64,000 bases of DNA from Conexibacter sp. SYSU D00693 (GCF_017084525.1 NZ_CP070950.1:2108001-2172000); one strand, 5' to 3'. Numbered from the stretch's first letter, positions 35,107 to 43,359 are shown. The notes: a model not told the origin generated them from the sequence alone. Numbers and translations are program-made.

Positions 35107-36270
35107 CTACGCGGCTGCGGCGTGCGCCGGCTGCACCGGCCGGTCGCGCTCCTCGGGCCGGCTGCGGTACGGGCCGGGCTTGGGCCGCGGCTTGCCGCCC
35201 GGGAAGGCGAGGCGCAGGATCGTGCGCTGGACCATCCCCCACTGCTGGAGGAACGGCCCGGTGTTGTAGGGCAGGTCGTACTTCTCGCAGATCGCCTTGA
35301 CCTTCGGCGCGATCTCCGCGTAGCGCGTGCTCGGCATGTCCGGGAAGAGGTGGTGCTCGACCTGGTAGCCGAGGTTCCCGCTGGCGACGTGGAACAGCGG
35401 CGAGCCCTCGATGTTCGCGGCGCCCGTGAGCTGGCGGATGTAGAAGGCGCCCTTGGTCTCGTCCTCGGTCTCCTCCTGCGTGTACACGTAGGTCTGGTCC
35501 GGGAAGTGGCCGCAGAAGATGATCCAGTTCGACCAGAAGTTCCGGATCAGGTTGGCGGTGAAGTTCGCCGTCAGGGTCTTCTTCCAGTGGCGACCCGAGA
35601 GCGCCGGGAACGCGATGTAGTCCTTGACGATCTGGCGCCGCGCCTTGGTCCAGATGCCCTTGAGCTCGCGCTTGAGCGCCTTGGGGTCCTTCTCGCCCTT
35701 GCGGACCGCCTCGATGTCGAGGTCGTGCACCGCCACGCCCCACTCGAAGAACGCCATGAGCAGCACGTTGTAGAAGGGCTGCAGCAGGTAGACCGGGTGC
35801 CACGGCTGGTGCGGGTCGATCCGCATGATCTCGTAGCCGAGGTCCTTGTCCTTGCCGAGGATGTTCGTGTACGTGTGGTGCACGTAGTTGTGGGAGTGCT
35901 TCCACGCCTCGGCGGTCGACGCCGTGTCCCAGTCCCACGTCGACGAGTGGATCTGCGGGTCGTTCATCCAGTCCCACTGACCATGCAGGACGTTGTGGCC
36001 GATCTCCATGTTCTCGAGGATCTTGGCCGCCCCGAGCCCCGCGGTGCCGGCGACCCACGCGGGCTTGTACTTCGAGAAGAACAGGAGCACCCGCGAGGCG
36101 ACGAGCATCCGGCGGTGCAGCTCGATCATCGACTGGATGTAGCGGCGGTCGCGGTCGCCGAGGCTGTCGAACACCTCGTCGTGGATCGCGTCGAACTCCT
36201 TGCCGATCGCCTCGACCTCCTCCGGGCTGAGGCGGGACAGCGGGCTCTCGATCATCGGGGTGACGGGCAT
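35107..36270 (-). CDS. Membrane fatty-acid desaturase (acyl-CoA/ACP type)
   Basis: A 387-residue di-iron desaturase. The three histidine boxes are present: GHNVLHGQWDW, KHSHNYVHHTYTN and GYQVEHHLFPDMP. Hydrophobic segments lie between them. It resembles mycobacterial DesA3 and linoleoyl-type front-end desaturases. The electron donor is evidently the reductase gene 26 bp upstream, as in the DesA3/Rv3230c pair of mycobacteria. The ATG giving MPVTPMIESPLSRLSPEEVE is preferred over longer frames. The C-terminus is basic and Pro-rich. Confidence 0.93.
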   Translation of the reverse strand: MPVTPMIESPLSRLSPEEVEAIGKEFDAIHDEVFDSLGDRDRRYIQSMIELHRRMLVASRVLLFFSKYKPAWVAGTAGLGAAKILENMEIGHNVLHGQWDWMNDPQIHSSTWDWDTASTAEAWKHSHNYVHHTYTNILGKDKDLGYEIMRIDPHQPWHPVYLLQPFYNVLLMAFFEWGVAVHDLDIEAVRKGEKDPKALKRELKGIWTKARRQIVKDYIAFPALSGRHWKKTLTANFTANLIRNFWSNWIIFCGHFPDQTYVYTQEETEDETKGAFYIRQLTGAANIEGSPLFHVASGNLGYQVEHHLFPDMPSTRYAEIAPKVKAICEKYDLPYNTGPFLQQWGMVQRTILRLAFPGGKPRPKPGPYRSRPEERDRPVQPAHAAAA

Positions 36271-36296
36271 GGGGCCTTCGCTCTCGTGTCGGTGGG

Positions 36297-37394
36297 TCAG
36301 AGGTCGAGGACGACGTCGCCCTCGGGGGCGTGGATGCAGGTGCGGACCATCTCGCCGTCGGAGCCGCGGACCTCGCCGGAGCGCAGGTCGCGGACCTTGC
36401 CGCTGCACAGCCGCCCCACGCAGGTGTGGCAGATGCCCATGCGACAGCCGTAGGGCAGCTCGGCGCCGGCCTCCTCGCCGGCGACCAGGATCGGCGTGCC
36501 GCCGTCGCACTCGGTCTCGATGTCGCTCTTGAGCAGCTTGACGGTGCCGCCCGCGCCGTCGCCGGCGTCACCGCCGATGACGGGCTGGAAGCGCTCGAGG
36601 TGGAGCTTGTCGCGGTCGCCGTGGGCCTCCCAGTGCTCGCACATCGCGTCGAGCAGCTCGGCCGGCCCGCAGAGGAAGGTCTCGCGCTCGCGCCAGTCCT
36701 CGCACAGGCGGTCGAGGTCGGCCGGGCCCATCCGGCCGTCGCGGCCGGTGAGCTGGAGGTGCAGGCGGTAGCCGTCGTGGCGGTCGTCCAGCGCGCGCAG
36801 CTGGTCGCCGAAGACGACGTCGCCCTCCTCGCGCGCGGAGTGCAGGTGCACCACGTCGTGGATCGCGTCCTGCCGGCCCAGGCAGCGCAGCATCGACATG
36901 ATCGGCGTGATGCCGCTGCCGGCGCTGATGAACAGCGCCTTGCGCGGTGGCGGGTCGGGCAGCGTGAACTGCCCCTCGACGCCGCCGAGGCGGACGATCG
37001 TCCCGGGCGTCGCCTCGCGCACGAGGTACGGCGTGACGGCGCCCTCCTCGACGAGCTTGGGCGTGATGGAGATGTTGCCGTCGGGCTGGCCGGGGTCGCT
37101 GGTCAGCGAGTACGCCCGCCAGTGGTGCACGCCGTCGACCACGAACCCGACGCGCAGGTACTGGCCGGGCTCGTGGCCCTCCCACTCCCAGCCGGGCTTG
37201 ATGTGGATCGTGACGGCGTTGCCGGCCTCCCGGTCGATGCGCTCGATGCGCCCGCGCAGCTCCTGCGTCGACCACAGGGGGTTGACGAGCTCGAGGTAGT
37301 CGTCGGGCAGCAGCGGGGTGAAGAACGCCCGCAGGGCACGCAGCAGCTTGAGCCGCCACGCCGGGACAGAGGGACGCGCACCACGTTCGGCCAA
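36297..37394 (-). CDS. Ferredoxin-type oxidoreductase serving the desaturase (Rv3230c-like)
   Basis: A 365-residue flavoprotein with an FAD domain (GQYLRVGFVVDGVHHWRAYSLTS), an NAD(P) domain (KALFISAGSGITPIMSMLR and ETFLCGPAELLD) and a C-terminal plant-type 2Fe-2S domain (YGCRMGICHTCVGRLCSG with a fourth Cys in RTCIHAPEGD). This is the architecture of the mycobacterial desaturase reductase Rv3230c. The predicted start is TTG: it lies 9 nt after TAGGTT (37404-37409) with no ribosome site, a leaderless arrangement. First gene of the desaturation operon. Confidence 0.92.
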   Translation of the reverse strand: MAERGARPSVPAWRLKLLRALRAFFTPLLPDDYLELVNPLWSTQELRGRIERIDREAGNAVTIHIKPGWEWEGHEPGQYLRVGFVVDGVHHWRAYSLTSDPGQPDGNISITPKLVEEGAVTPYLVREATPGTIVRLGGVEGQFTLPDPPPRKALFISAGSGITPIMSMLRCLGRQDAIHDVVHLHSAREEGDVVFGDQLRALDDRHDGYRLHLQLTGRDGRMGPADLDRLCEDWRERETFLCGPAELLDAMCEHWEAHGDRDKLHLERFQPVIGGDAGDGAGGTVKLLKSDIETECDGGTPILVAGEEAGAELPYGCRMGICHTCVGRLCSGKVRDLRSGEVRGSDGEMVRTCIHAPEGDVVLDL

Positions 37395-37418
37395 GAGAGT
37401 CAGAACCTACCCGCGAAC

Positions 37419-37438
37419 GTGACATCGATGCGTGTCAC
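37419..37438. promoter_or_regulatory. Palindrome GTGACA-n8-TGTCAC upstream of the desaturase operon
   Basis: Inverted repeat with 6-bp arms around TCGATGCG, with further symmetry (AAC/GTT) just outside. It covers the -35 region expected for the reductase promoter whose -10 is TAGGTT at 37404-37409. A TetR-type lipid-responsive repressor is a reasonable guess, but no regulator gene is adjacent. Confidence 0.6.
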
Positions 37439-37488
37439 ATGTTCAGCCGCGTACGTGGGCGGCTTCGCGCTGGGCATAGGATCCCCTC

Positions 37489-37884
37489 ATGGTCGAGCAC
37501 CAGAGGAGCGCCGCCGAGGACCTGCTCGGCGGCGACGTCGAGCGTGGCTCCATGCGCGCGAAGCTCGCCAACGCGATGGTCGGGCTCAAGGCCAAGTACT
37601 ACGGGCGCGGCCCGGAGGCGGCCAAGGCCTACATCGACGACGAGCACGTCTTCGTCGTCCTCGAGGGCGGGCTGACGCGCAACGAGGAGACGCTGCTGAG
37701 CGCCGGCAAGCAGGACCTGGTGCGCAACTACCGCCTGGCCTTCCAGGAGTCCATGACCGAGACGACCTGCGGCGCCGTGCAGGAGATCACCGGCCGCAAG
37801 GTCATGGGCTACCACTCGCAGATCGTCTTCGACCCGCCGCGCAGCCTCGAGTGGTTCGTGCTCGAGGCGCCGCCCGGCGACTAG
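37489..37884 (+). CDS. DUF2294 family protein
   Basis: A 131-residue protein with the DUF2294 pattern: LANAMVGLKAKYYGRGPEAAKAYIDDEHVFVVLEGGLTRNEETLL (described in parts), LVRNYRLAFQESMTE and VQEITGRKVMGYHSQIVFDPP. Function unknown; related proteins occur beside sodium/membrane energetics genes in other bacteria. ATG is 6 nt after TAGGAT (37477-37482), leaderless. Divergent from the desaturase operon; stop overlaps that of the convergent GDPD gene. Confidence 0.88.
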   Translation: MVEHQRSAAEDLLGGDVERGSMRAKLANAMVGLKAKYYGRGPEAAKAYIDDEHVFVVLEGGLTRNEETLLSAGKQDLVRNYRLAFQESMTETTCGAVQEITGRKVMGYHSQIVFDPPRSLEWFVLEAPPGD

Positions 37885-38729
37885 CCCGCCAGCGCGGCCT
37901 GCGCCATCGGCGGGTCGTCGGTGATGACCGCGTCGACCCCCGCCCGGGCCGCGGCCTTCACGGTCGCGGCGGTGTCCAGCGTGTACGGGGCGACCCGCTT
38001 GCCGAAGAGGTGGGCGAGGTGGATCGTCGCCTGGTCGACCGGCCACTGCGGGGAGATCCACTCGTAGCCGCGCAGGAGGGCGAGCAGCGGCCCGGTGCCG
38101 TTGAGCGCCCCGAGCGTCAGGAAGGCCGTCGGGTAGCCGGGAGCGAGCAGCTCGACGACGTCGAGGCTCGGCGGCCAGAAGGACTGCACGACGACCTGGT
38201 GGCGGGGCAGCCCGCTGCGCTTGAGGGCGTCGGCGACGCGGAACGCCAGGCCCATCAGCGGGTCGAAGTCCTCCTCCGTCGGGACGTTCTTGATCTCGAC
38301 GGAGAGCCTGGCGCCCGCCTGGCGGGCCAGGGCGAAGACCTGCTCCAGGCGCGGCAGCGCCACCGCGGTGCCCGCGACGACCCCGCCGCCGGAGCCGCTG
38401 CCGGGGCTGCCCAGCACGTCGGACGGGCAGGCGGCCAGCTGCGCGGTCGTGCGGGCGCGGACGGGGCCGGAGCACGCCGTCGTGCGGTCGAGCGTCGGGT
38501 CGTGGATGACGACCATCCCGTCCTTGGTCCGCGTGACGTCGAGCTCGATCGTCCAGCCGTTGGCCGCCGCGTGGGCGAAGGCCGGGAGCGTGTTCTCCGG
38601 GTAGGTCGGCGTCCCGTTGAGCACCGACCCTCCGCGGTGGGCCTGGATGGCGGGCGCGGCGGACGCCACAGGCGCCAGCACCCCCAGCAGCACGCCCACC
38701 ACGACGACGACCTTCGCGACCCCCCGCAT
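37881..38729 (-). CDS. Secreted glycerophosphodiester phosphodiesterase
   Basis: A 282-residue GDPD with signal peptide (residues 1-24, cleavage after ASA). Active-site motifs are QAHRGG, PENTLPAFAHA, IELDVTRTKDGMVVIHDPTLDRTT and late ARAGVDAVITDDP. It hydrolyses glycerophosphodiesters outside the membrane. A Ser/Gly-rich insert (GSPGSGSGGG) follows the metal site. Start ATG is 6 nt after TAACGT (minus strand, 38741-38736). No neighbour clearly shares its pathway. Confidence 0.93.
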   Translation of the reverse strand: MRGVAKVVVVVGVLLGVLAPVASAAPAIQAHRGGSVLNGTPTYPENTLPAFAHAAANGWTIELDVTRTKDGMVVIHDPTLDRTTACSGPVRARTTAQLAACPSDVLGSPGSGSGGGVVAGTAVALPRLEQVFALARQAGARLSVEIKNVPTEEDFDPLMGLAFRVADALKRSGLPRHQVVVQSFWPPSLDVVELLAPGYPTAFLTLGALNGTGPLLALLRGYEWISPQWPVDQATIHLAHLFGKRVAPYTLDTAATVKAAARAGVDAVITDDPPMAQAALAG

Positions 38730-38767
38730 GGGGCGACGTTATCGCGAGGTGAACGCCGTGTGATGCG

Positions 38768-39697
38768 CTACGCGCCGCCCGGCGTGCGCGGCGGGTTGGG
38801 CCGCAGCCCGTGGTCGCCGAAGGGCTCGTCGCGGGCACGGACCGCGGTGCGCCAGCCCTCCGTCGCCGCCTGCCGCGCGAAGGCGTGGCCCTCCTCGGTG
38901 TGGCGGGTGATGCCGTCGAGCAGGACGCCGAGCGCCTGCGTCGCGTCGAGGCCCGCGCCCGTGAGCGTCTGGCGCAGCAGGAGCTTCATCATCACGAGCT
39001 GGTTGCGCGGCATCCGCGCGATGCGCTGGACGAGGTCCTCGGCGCGCTCGTCGAGCTCGTCGGCCGGGGCGGACTCGACGGCCAGCCCCCACTCGACGGC
39101 CTGGCGGCCGGTGAGGCTGTCGCCGGTGAACAGCAGGCGCGCGGCGCGCTGCACCCCGATGCGCGACGCCCACAGTGCCGTGGTCGGCGAGCCCCAGACG
39201 CGCGCCGGCGGGTAGCCGATCTTCAGGTCGTCGCTGACGATGAGCAGGTCGCTGCAGAGGGCGAGGTCCGTGCCACCGGCCACGCAGAAGCCGTGGGCCT
39301 TGCACACGACGGGCTTGTCGGCCCGCGCCAAGCTCATGAAGGCGTCGGCGTTGCGCCGCATCATCTGGAGGTCGACCGTCGGGTCCCACGTGCGGCGCGG
39401 GTCGTGGTTGGCGGCGATCGCGACGGGGTCGGTCGGCGCCAGGCGGTCGCGCGGGTCGTCGTCCGGGGCGCCCAGGTCCTGGGCCCACAGCCCGAGGTCG
39501 TAGCCCCCGCAGAAGCCGGGGCCCTCGCCGCTGAGGAGCATCACGTGGACAGCCGGGTCGAGATCGGCCTGCTCGACGCACGCCCGGAGCTCGCGCGGCA
39601 GGGCCGCGTCGATCGCGTTGCCCCGCTCGGGCCGGCTCAGCGTGATGCGCGCCACGCGGCCGTCGACCGCGTAGCGCAGGGAGGTGAGCCCGTCCAT
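38768..39697 (-). CDS. Enoyl-CoA hydratase/isomerase family protein (crotonase)
   Basis: A 309-residue crotonase-fold protein. It has LSRPERGNAIDAALPREL, the oxyanion-hole segments GEGPGFCGGYDL and AHGFCVAGGTDLALCSDLLI, and a DDLKIGYPPARVWGSP stretch. The usual catalytic glutamates of true hydratases are not obvious: the segment after GGTDLALCSD reads Asp rather than Glu in places, so the reaction is uncertain. The gene directly abuts the stop of the upstream PRC-barrel gene, and the two are probably co-transcribed. Confidence 0.88.
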   Translation of the reverse strand: MDGLTSLRYAVDGRVARITLSRPERGNAIDAALPRELRACVEQADLDPAVHVMLLSGEGPGFCGGYDLGLWAQDLGAPDDDPRDRLAPTDPVAIAANHDPRRTWDPTVDLQMMRRNADAFMSLARADKPVVCKAHGFCVAGGTDLALCSDLLIVSDDLKIGYPPARVWGSPTTALWASRIGVQRAARLLFTGDSLTGRQAVEWGLAVESAPADELDERAEDLVQRIARMPRNQLVMMKLLLRQTLTGAGLDATQALGVLLDGITRHTEEGHAFARQAATEGWRTAVRARDEPFGDHGLRPNPPRTPGGA

Positions 39698-40057
39698 CTA
39701 GTAGCGCCCCGAGACCCAGTCCCAGGCGCGGCGCAGCTTGTCCGAGAGCGTGTCGTCGCCGAAGTCCGTGCCGTCGCCCTCGACGACGGCCGGGCTCTCG
39801 GTGGGCTCGGGGAGGCGTTGGGCGGCGGCCCGGTCCAGCGCGAGGACGACGGCGTCCTCGCGGATGTCGTCCACGTCCGGGGCGTCGACGAAGCGGTGGC
39901 CACCGGCCAGACCGCCCGTGTCGATGATGATCCCGTCGAAGATCGCGGTCATGTCGTCGCTCAGGACGTGGGCGACGACGCCGATGCGGTGGCCGTCGCT
40001 CGTGAGCACCGGGGTGCCGTCCTCGAGCGTCAGGTGTGACTGCGGGGCGCCCTCCAT
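39698..40057 (-). CDS. PRC-barrel-like small protein
   Basis: A 119-residue protein beginning MEGAPQSHLTLEDGTPVLTSDGHRIG, with VAHVLSDDMTAIFDGIIIDTG and RFVDAPDVDDIREDAVVLALD, a PRC-barrel pattern. An acidic tail ends WDWVSGRY. ATG at 40057 is 7 nt after TAGGGT (40070-40065), with no ribosome site, which favours this start over the earlier ATG at 40081. Function unknown; PRC-barrel proteins often bind RNA or act in photosynthetic or stress settings. Confidence 0.82.
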   Translation of the reverse strand: MEGAPQSHLTLEDGTPVLTSDGHRIGVVAHVLSDDMTAIFDGIIIDTGGLAGGHRFVDAPDVDDIREDAVVLALDRAAAQRLPEPTESPAVVEGDGTDFGDDTLSDKLRRAWDWVSGRY

Positions 40058-40216
40058 GGGCCGGACCCTACCTCCGTCCACGCGCTGAGCGAGGTTTCCG
40101 TCTCCCTCGCCGGGGGGAGAGTGGGGTTTCCGCGCCCCGACTGCCCCGCCTTGACGGGCTCTTTAGGGAAGGAGGGTTCACTGCGGTCCCCCAACCCCCA
40201 CCTTGGAGGTCCCAAG

Positions 40217-40612
40217 ATGGCGCTCGCCCAGGACACCCCGACCGGCAGCGAGACGATCAAGATGCCTCGCGTGGACCCGCGGACGATGCGGCGTTCTGCG
40301 CAGGTGCCCTCCCTGGAGGCGGGTGCCCACCTGGCGATCCAGGAGGACGGCGGGACGGTGGTCGTGCCGATCGCCGAGGGCACGACGAAGGTCGGCCGCG
40401 GCTTCTCCGCCGACATCCGCCTCGAGGACCCCACGGTCTCGCGGCGCCACGCCATCCTCCTGCGCGAGGGTGCCGTGACCGAGCTGCTCGACGACCGCAG
40501 CGCCAACGGCGTCTCGGTCAACGGCGAGCGCGTGCAGCGCGCCAAGCTCCGTGACGGCGACGTCATCGTCATGGGCCGTCTGACCATGCGCTACGTGGAG
40601 GTCCCGGCCTAG
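40217..40612 (+). CDS. FHA-domain protein with threonine-rich N-terminus
   Basis: A 131-residue protein. The FHA domain is at about residues 50-125: VGRGFSADIRLEDPTVSRRHAILL and DDRSANGVSVNGERV. The N-terminal 35 residues contain several Thr/Ser (QDTPTGSETIKMP), reminiscent of the phosphorylatable N-terminus of GarA/OdhI-like proteins. A good ribosome site (TTGGAGG, 40203-40209) fixes the ATG at 40217. A long leader and strong SD differ from most neighbours. Followed by a strong hairpin. Confidence 0.92.
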   Translation: MALAQDTPTGSETIKMPRVDPRTMRRSAQVPSLEAGAHLAIQEDGGTVVVPIAEGTTKVGRGFSADIRLEDPTVSRRHAILLREGAVTELLDDRSANGVSVNGERVQRAKLRDGDVIVMGRLTMRYVEVPA

Positions 40613-40640
40613 CCGCCGGCCGGCCCCACCCGCAGACGCC

Positions 40641-40665
40641 GACGGCCGCCCGATGGGCGGCCGTC
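40641..40665. terminator. Bidirectional-type hairpin after the FHA gene
   Basis: Perfect 11-bp stem GACGGCCGCCC / GGGCGGCCGTC with a GAT loop, between the convergent FHA and sigma-factor genes. There is no T tract, as is usual for high-GC actinobacteria. Confidence 0.75.
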
Positions 40666-40707
40666 GTCACGTCTGGGGCTGGGGTTGCGGCGCTTGGACG
40701 CCGACGC

Positions 40708-41586
40708 CTAGGCGGCGTCGCGCAGCGCCTCGACGTCGGGCATCTGCCCGAGGCGGCGCAGGGCGGAGCGCTCGAGCTCCTCGACCTTCGCGGGGCTCAT
40801 GCGCAGGTCGCGGGCGACCTGGGTGCGCGTGCGCTGCTCCTGCTCCATGCCGAAGCGCAGCTCGACGACCTCGCGCTCCTGCTCGGGGAGCCGGTCCAGC
40901 GCGACGCCGATGCGCTCGGCGAGCCAGGTCGTCTCGACCTCCTCGTCGGGGCTCGGCCCGTCGTCGCTCTGCAGCTCGCCGAGGGTGGCGGCGTCGCCGT
41001 CGTCACCGACGCGGGCGTCGAGGCTCGGCGGGGTGTAGTCCAGCGCGAGGAGCGCCTCGACCTCGTCCACCGGCAGGCCGGCGCGCTCGGCGACCTCGGC
41101 GGGCTCGGGGTCGCGCTCCAGCGCGACGGCGAGCTCGGCGCGGACGCGCCCGACGCGGCGGACCTTGCCCGACACGTTCGCCGGGAGGCGGATCAGGCGG
41201 CCGGAGTTGTCCAGGCCGCGCTGGATCGCCTGGCGGATCCACAGCGTCGCGTAGGTCGAGAAGCGGTAGCCCTTGCGCCAGTCGAACTTCTCCGCCGCAC
41301 GGATGAGCCCGAGCATGCCCTCCTGAACGAGGTCAGGCAGGGACAGGCCGTGGCCCTGGTAGCGACGGGCGATCGACACGACGAGGCGCACGTTGGACGC
41401 GACGAGGCGCTCCTTGGCGACCAGGTCGCCGCGCTCGATGCGCTGGGCGAGGTCGATCTCCTCCTCCGGGCGCAGCAGCGGGAAGGCGCTGGCGCGGCGG
41501 AGCAGCTGGTCCAGGGCGTCCGAGACGACGCTCGGCTCCTCATAGCGGTGGGACTGGGGGGACTGGGTGGTCGTGATGGCCTCCAT
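40708..41586 (-). CDS. Sigma-70 family RNA polymerase sigma factor (primary-like, group 2)
   Basis: A 292-residue sigma factor. It lacks the large region 1.1 but contains regions 1.2-2 (RRASAFPLLRPEEEIDLAQRIERG, NVRLVVSIARRYQGHGLSLPDLVQEGMLGLIRAAEKFDWRKGYRFSTYATLWIRQAIQRGL in parts), region 3 and region 4 (LPEQEREVVELRFGM, then a helix-turn-helix RTQVARDLRMSPAKVEELERSALRRL). ATG at 41586 follows GGAG by 8 nt and the TACAAT promoter by about 28 nt; two upstream ATG-like codons lie in or before the promoter. Likely stationary-phase or stress-type. Confidence 0.93.
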   Translation of the reverse strand: MEAITTTQSPQSHRYEEPSVVSDALDQLLRRASAFPLLRPEEEIDLAQRIERGDLVAKERLVASNVRLVVSIARRYQGHGLSLPDLVQEGMLGLIRAAEKFDWRKGYRFSTYATLWIRQAIQRGLDNSGRLIRLPANVSGKVRRVGRVRAELAVALERDPEPAEVAERAGLPVDEVEALLALDYTPPSLDARVGDDGDAATLGELQSDDGPSPDEEVETTWLAERIGVALDRLPEQEREVVELRFGMEQEQRTRTQVARDLRMSPAKVEELERSALRRLGQMPDVEALRDAA

Positions 41587-41614
41587 CAGGGGTACTCCGA
41601 CTTCTACGGTGGGG

Positions 41615-41642
41615 ATTGTAGCAGAGTTCATTGCTCGCGCAA
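41615..41642 (-). promoter_or_regulatory. Promoter of the sigma-factor gene: TTGCGC - 16 nt - TACAAT
   Basis: TTGCGC (41642-41637) and TACAAT (41620-41615) on the minus strand, 16-nt spacer. The -10 matches consensus in five of six bases. The surrounding 60 bases are noticeably less GC-rich than the window. Unlike many genes here it is followed by a true 5' leader with a GGAG ribosome site. Confidence 0.75.
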
Positions 41643-41803
41643 CAGTCGAACTCACAAAGGATCTCCCGCCGATCCTCGTCGCTCGCTGGTCGTGGGGCGT
41701 GACCTGCTCGTGACTGTGCCGAGCGGACTGTCAGGTCCTCGTACGCACGCGACTACCCAGGGAACGCACCGGACCGCGCAGCGTTGCGCCCGTTGGTGCC
41801 AGC

Positions 41804-42460
41804 ATGCGGACGATGGTCCGCCGTGGAGAGCCGTCCGGGGAGCCCCACGAGGTCCTCGGCGTGTCCCGCGACGCGACCGAGGACGAGATCGCGCGCGCCT
41901 ACCGCGAGCTGGCCAAGCAGCTGCACCCGGACCGGGCGGGCGCGGAGTCCGCGCCGCAGATGGCGGAGGTCAACGCCGCCTACGACCTGCTGCGCGAGGC
42001 GCTGGTCAGCGCGCAGACCGAGCGCCTGGGGGGCCGCGCCCCGCACCCGGCCCGCCCCGCCCCTCCCCCGCCGCCCGGCCACTGGCTGGCACCGGAGGTC
42101 CGCCGGCGCCTCGGTCCCGAGCTGCTGGGCGCCATGGACGTGGACGAGGAGGTCCTGCTCACCGCCGACGCCGCGACGTGGGACTCGCACGAGGTCCGGC
42201 TCGTCGTGACCGACCGCCGCCTGCTGTGGCTGCGCGACGACGCGATCACCGACCGCGTGCGCTACCAGCGCTTCTCGCGCACGACGGCGGTCGAGGCGCG
42301 GCCGCGCGGGCGCCTGCGGCGCACGGGCGAGCTGCGCGTGACGACCGACACGGGCCGCCGCCTGGGCTTCGGCGAGCTCGCGCCGGGGACGGCCGAGCGG
42401 CTGCTCGCGGCGGTGCAGCCGCGGGTCGCGGGGCGCCCGGTGCCCGGCCCCGGCCGCTAG
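41804..42460 (+). CDS. J-domain protein with C-terminal PH-like domain
   Basis: A 218-residue protein. The N-terminal J-domain (residues 13-70) carries EVLGVSRDATEDEIARAYRELAKQLHPDRAG, with the HPD motif that stimulates DnaK. A Pro-rich linker (PHPARPAPPPPPGHW) is followed by a C-terminal domain (about 110-205): EEVLLTADAATWDSHEVRLVVTDRRLLWLRDDA, resembling bacterial PH-like domains. This is not a DnaJ (no zinc module). The likely role is a specialised DnaK co-chaperone; its target is unknown. Confidence 0.85.
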   Translation: MRTMVRRGEPSGEPHEVLGVSRDATEDEIARAYRELAKQLHPDRAGAESAPQMAEVNAAYDLLREALVSAQTERLGGRAPHPARPAPPPPPGHWLAPEVRRRLGPELLGAMDVDEEVLLTADAATWDSHEVRLVVTDRRLLWLRDDAITDRVRYQRFSRTTAVEARPRGRLRRTGELRVTTDTGRRLGFGELAPGTAERLLAAVQPRVAGRPVPGPGR

Positions 42461-42525
42461 GCGAGCGGGAGCCGCCGGCCCGAGCGTCGTGCTCCAGGCC
42501 GGCGGTCTCCCCCGCGGCGGTCTTC

Positions 42526-42795
42526 TCAGGCCGCCTCGGCCTGGCGCTCGCCGTCCTGCGGGATGGCGAGCACGATGTGGCGGCGCGAGACCGCCAGGAC
42601 GTCGTGGTGGGTTCCGGAGCCCTCGTGGCCGATGAGCTCGACGGTCGCGTCGGTGATCGCGACGAAGTCACGCTCCGTCGCGTTGAGGATGTCGGACACG
42701 CGGCTGCGGTAGCCGTCGCGAGCGAGGGTCAGCGACCCCATGATCCGGTGGCGCTCGGTCTCGAGGTAGACCCGCTCGGTGCGCTGGTCGATCAC
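42526..42795 (-). CDS. DUF6812-like small protein
   Basis: An 89-residue protein with TERVYLETERHRIMGSLTLARDGYRSRVSDILNA and FVAITDATVELIGHEGSG, ending in a hydrophobic VSRRHIVLAIP. I associate this pattern with DUF6812. The start is taken at a GTG (VIDQRTERVYLE) preceded by AGGAGCGG; the longer frame extends through the neighbouring plus-strand gene. Function unknown. Confidence 0.7.
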   Translation of the reverse strand: MIDQRTERVYLETERHRIMGSLTLARDGYRSRVSDILNATERDFVAITDATVELIGHEGSGTHHDVLAVSRRHIVLAIPQDGERQAEAA

Positions 42796-42958
42796 CCGGC
42801 AGGCATCGGCACCCGCTCCTGGGCGCTTGACCGGCAGAAGTCGGTGTCTGGACGGCGGCGCGGCGGCGCGCGGTGGACCGGAAGGCGTGGCGATGGCATG
42901 AAGACGCTCGCGCCGGGCACCCGGAGGCCGTCCAGCACCACCAAGGAGGACTCTCCCC

Positions 42959-43318
42959 ATGGCAACGACGCCAACCACTGACCGCCCGGCAACGGGTGGC
43001 GCCACCGACCTCGGCCGCGGCTCCAGCGGCACGGGTCGCCGGCAGACGACGGAGACCAAGGCCGCCTTCATGACGACCGAGTTCTTCTCGTACCTGCTGA
43101 CCTTCGCCCTGCTGCTCATCGCCGGCAACGCCGTCGAGGGCAACGAGGGCGGCAGCGACTACTTCGCCGCCGACAAGGTGTGGCTCTACATCACGATCCT
43201 GACCGTGGGCTACATGGTCAGCCGTGGCCTGGCGAAGTCGGGCAGCCGCGAGCCGTACTACCGCGGCGGCACGAACGAGATGGACGACCGCCCCAGCGGC
43301 GGCCGCTTCAGCCGCTAG
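42959..43318 (+). CDS. Small membrane protein of unknown function
   Basis: A 119-residue protein. A hydrophilic, Thr/Gly-rich N-terminus of about 35 residues is followed by two hydrophobic helices (FFSYLLTFALLLIAGNAV and VWLYITILTVGYMVSRGL) and a short charged C-terminus. No known domain. A strong ribosome site (AAGGAGG) before the ATG and a long-stem terminator after the gene suggest good expression. Cytoplasmic tails on both sides are predicted. Confidence 0.8.
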   Translation: MATTPTTDRPATGGATDLGRGSSGTGRRQTTETKAAFMTTEFFSYLLTFALLLIAGNAVEGNEGGSDYFAADKVWLYITILTVGYMVSRGLAKSGSREPYYRGGTNEMDDRPSGGRFSR

Positions 43319-43328
43319 ACCGCGCTGT

Positions 43329-43359
43329 GCCGGGAGGCCGCACCACGCGGCCTCCCGGC
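43329..43359 (+). terminator. Intrinsic-type hairpin after the small membrane protein gene
   Basis: Perfect 13-bp stem GCCGGGAGGCCGC / GCGGCCTCCCGGC with an ACCAC loop, 10 bp after the stop codon. No T tract. Confidence 0.85.

Noticed and set aside
31343-36571. A single 1742-codon minus-strand frame covering HrpA and beyond
   Set aside because: HrpA homology begins only at the GTG at 35086. Upstream, the frame is a shadow of the desaturase and reductase, which are clearly coded in other frames.
40653-41306. Arg-rich plus-strand frame opposite the sigma-factor gene
   Set aside because: Composition and frame position are those of a shadow of the sigma factor.
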